In this document: one piece after another, positions 21,181 to 22,049 of the stretch | Layout of the letters: the number at the start of each line of letters is the position of its first letter | How positions within the stretch are numbered: position 1 is the first letter of the stretch | Virus record (IMG/VR): IMGVR_UViG_3300004806_000103 | Location: 1-22,049 of that record | Direction: 5' to 3' (one strand) | Length of the DNA: 22,049 bases | DNA from: a virus | The notes under the pieces: generated by a model | What the model saw: the letters and a program-made list of their open reading frames with translations, nothing else | What the model was told of the DNA's origin: nothing | Database searches by the model: none | Position numbers and translations under genes: made by a program

Positions 21181-21734
21181 GGCAAATCCTTAATTGCAAA
21201 ATAAATATCACGGCAAGCCAAAGCATCAGCCATAGCGCTATGAGCGTTTTCAAGCTCTTTGCCCATGAAATGTTTATAAGCTTCAGACAGTTTTGGATAT
21301 TTTCCACCAATGATTTTTTGGGTCATTTTCATGCAGCATTCAGACTGCGCAAGCTTCCATTCGTCCAATTGCTTTTCTTCAATCCCCATTTTATGCTGAG
21401 CAATCCTAACAATTCTGGAATCAAAAGATTCGTTATAAGCAACACGTTTTCGACCATCCCATAGATGAAAAAAAACAGACATTGCTTTCATTAACGGAAC
21501 TCCACAAGCAGAGGCAAAGGCAGTATCGATTCCATGTATTTGTGTTATTTCTTCTGGAATTTCATAACCATCAGGCTTGATTATTAAGTCAATGCTCTGA
21601 ATGGTTTTTCTGGTTTTTTCGTCAACCAATATAGCGGCAATTTGAACGATATGCGGCTGTTCTGGATGTTCCAACGGCTCTTTAAAAAGAGGCAAACCAG
21701 TAGTTTCTGTATCATAAAATAAAATACGGCTCAT
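21177..21734 (-). CDS. DnaQ-like DEDDh 3'-5' exonuclease
   Basis: 185 residues. All catalytic positions are visible: Asp8 and Glu10 in FYDTETTGLP (Exo I), Asp105 in VAYNESFDSRIV (Exo II), and His165 with Asp170 in NAHSAMADALACRDIYF (Exo III, DEDDh type). These enzymes degrade DNA or RNA 3' to 5' with two metal ions, as in the epsilon proofreading subunit. No polymerase-binding tail is evident. Overlap with the annealing-protein gene by one base and with the ATPase gene by four suggests a recombination or end-processing role rather than proofreading; both are possible. Confidence 0.9.
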   Translation of the reverse strand: MSRILFYDTETTGLPLFKEPLEHPEQPHIVQIAAILVDEKTRKTIQSIDLIIKPDGYEIPEEITQIHGIDTAFASACGVPLMKAMSVFFHLWDGRKRVAYNESFDSRIVRIAQHKMGIEEKQLDEWKLAQSECCMKMTQKIIGGKYPKLSEAYKHFMGKELENAHSAMADALACRDIYFAIKDLP

Positions 21735-22049
21735 TATTCAATCTCCATTCCACGGTTACGGCGCGTTTGTATTTGTGCGCTTCGGTCAAGCTCTGCATAC
21801 GCATCTAGTGGCGGTGCGTCTGGAAATTCCAGGGTTTCCGCTGGTTTTTGTTCAATCGACACTGGTTCTGGTTTTTGTTCCTGCTGCGCAATTTCGCCGG
21901 TATCGGTATTGACATCAAAATCTTGGGTAACAACAAATTCACCTTCCAGAGTAACGTGCTTTCCTGATTCAACATTGTTTGCAAAGTCAACCGCTCTTTG
22001 GATTTCGACTGAGCAAGGCATGTATTTTAAAACTTGCAGCAGTGGAACT
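21734..22049 (-). CDS. C-terminal part of a probable RecT-type ssDNA-annealing protein, 5' truncated
   Basis: The frame stays open beyond the ATG at 22021 to the window edge, reading VPLLQVLKYMPCSVEIQRAV in upstream-to-downstream order, so that ATG is internal. The 'LLKYMP.S.E.Q.A' pattern resembles the end of the RecT core (typically K..LKY.P.S.EL..A), and it is followed by an acidic, Pro/Gln/Glu-rich tail (about 75 residues), as RecT proteins often have. RecT-type proteins anneal complementary single strands. The downstream exonuclease and SbcC-like ATPase support a recombination block. Identification is limited by the missing N-terminal core. Confidence 0.55.
   Translation of the reverse strand, partial: VPLLQVLKYMPCSVEIQRAVDFANNVESGKHVTLEGEFVVTQDFDVNTDTGEIAQQEQKPEPVSIEQKPAETLEFPDAPPLDAYAELDRSAQIQTRRNRGMEIE

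Noticed and set aside
1-22049. CRISPR array, tRNA, rRNA, insertion sequence, integrase or att site
   Set aside because: Reading both strands showed no spaced direct repeats, no tRNA-like cloverleaf and no transposase or recombinase motif.

Overview
The window is part of a tailed-phage genome (or prophage segment) of the P22-like podovirus assembly type. The plus strand carries a long late-type operon running portal C-terminus, scaffold, P22-type coat protein, three small beta-rich virion proteins, gp4-like and gp10-like tail-closure proteins, a cupin-like protein, three ejection-type proteins (the last with a lytic transglycosylase domain), tail fibres and then lysis genes. The host is most likely a gammaproteobacterium, because the coat, gp10-type and P21-type holin relatives are best known there and the Shine-Dalgarno sites are ordinary. 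No gene in the window fixes the host genus, and no integrase, repressor or att site is seen, so lifestyle cannot be decided.

Layout. 1-4192 (+) is the head module: portal, putative scaffold, coat, three small structural proteins. 4195-7038 (+) is the head-tail closure module: gp4-like, gp10-like, a 70-aa protein and a cupin-like protein, with no recognisable P22 tail needle. 7022-11531 (+) holds the ejection proteins. 11528-14725 (+) holds a possible micro-ORF, two fibre-type proteins and a 176-aa protein of unknown role. 14726-15994 (+) is the lysis region: a protein of unknown role with an o-spanin-like lipoprotein embedded in another frame, a P21-type small holin and a T4-lysozyme-like endolysin. 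The late genes are tightly packed, with 1- to 17-base overlaps or short gaps carrying strong Shine-Dalgarno sites.

The minus strand (22049 down to 15970) converges on the late operon. 22049-18713 is a DNA-metabolism block joined by 1- or 4-base overlaps: the C-terminus of a probable RecT-type annealing protein, a DnaQ-like DEDDh exonuclease, an SbcC/Rad50-like ATPase and an ASCH-like protein. 18586-15970 is a run of small accessory genes, mostly unrecognised, including a 36-aa ORF and a 39-aa membrane protein that were easy to miss because of their size.

The most unusual element lies between these two minus-strand blocks. A near-consensus sigma70 promoter (18702-18729) is followed by about 96 nt of highly self-complementary sequence ending in a seven-U tract (18600-18695). 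Two sets of long complementary segments interleave, so the RNA can form either a pseudoknot or two competing folds, one of which is a terminator. It could be a discrete phage small RNA or a switchable leader for the small-gene operon whose first ribosome-binding site begins a few bases after the U tract. It matched no RNA family I could recall; no database search was possible.
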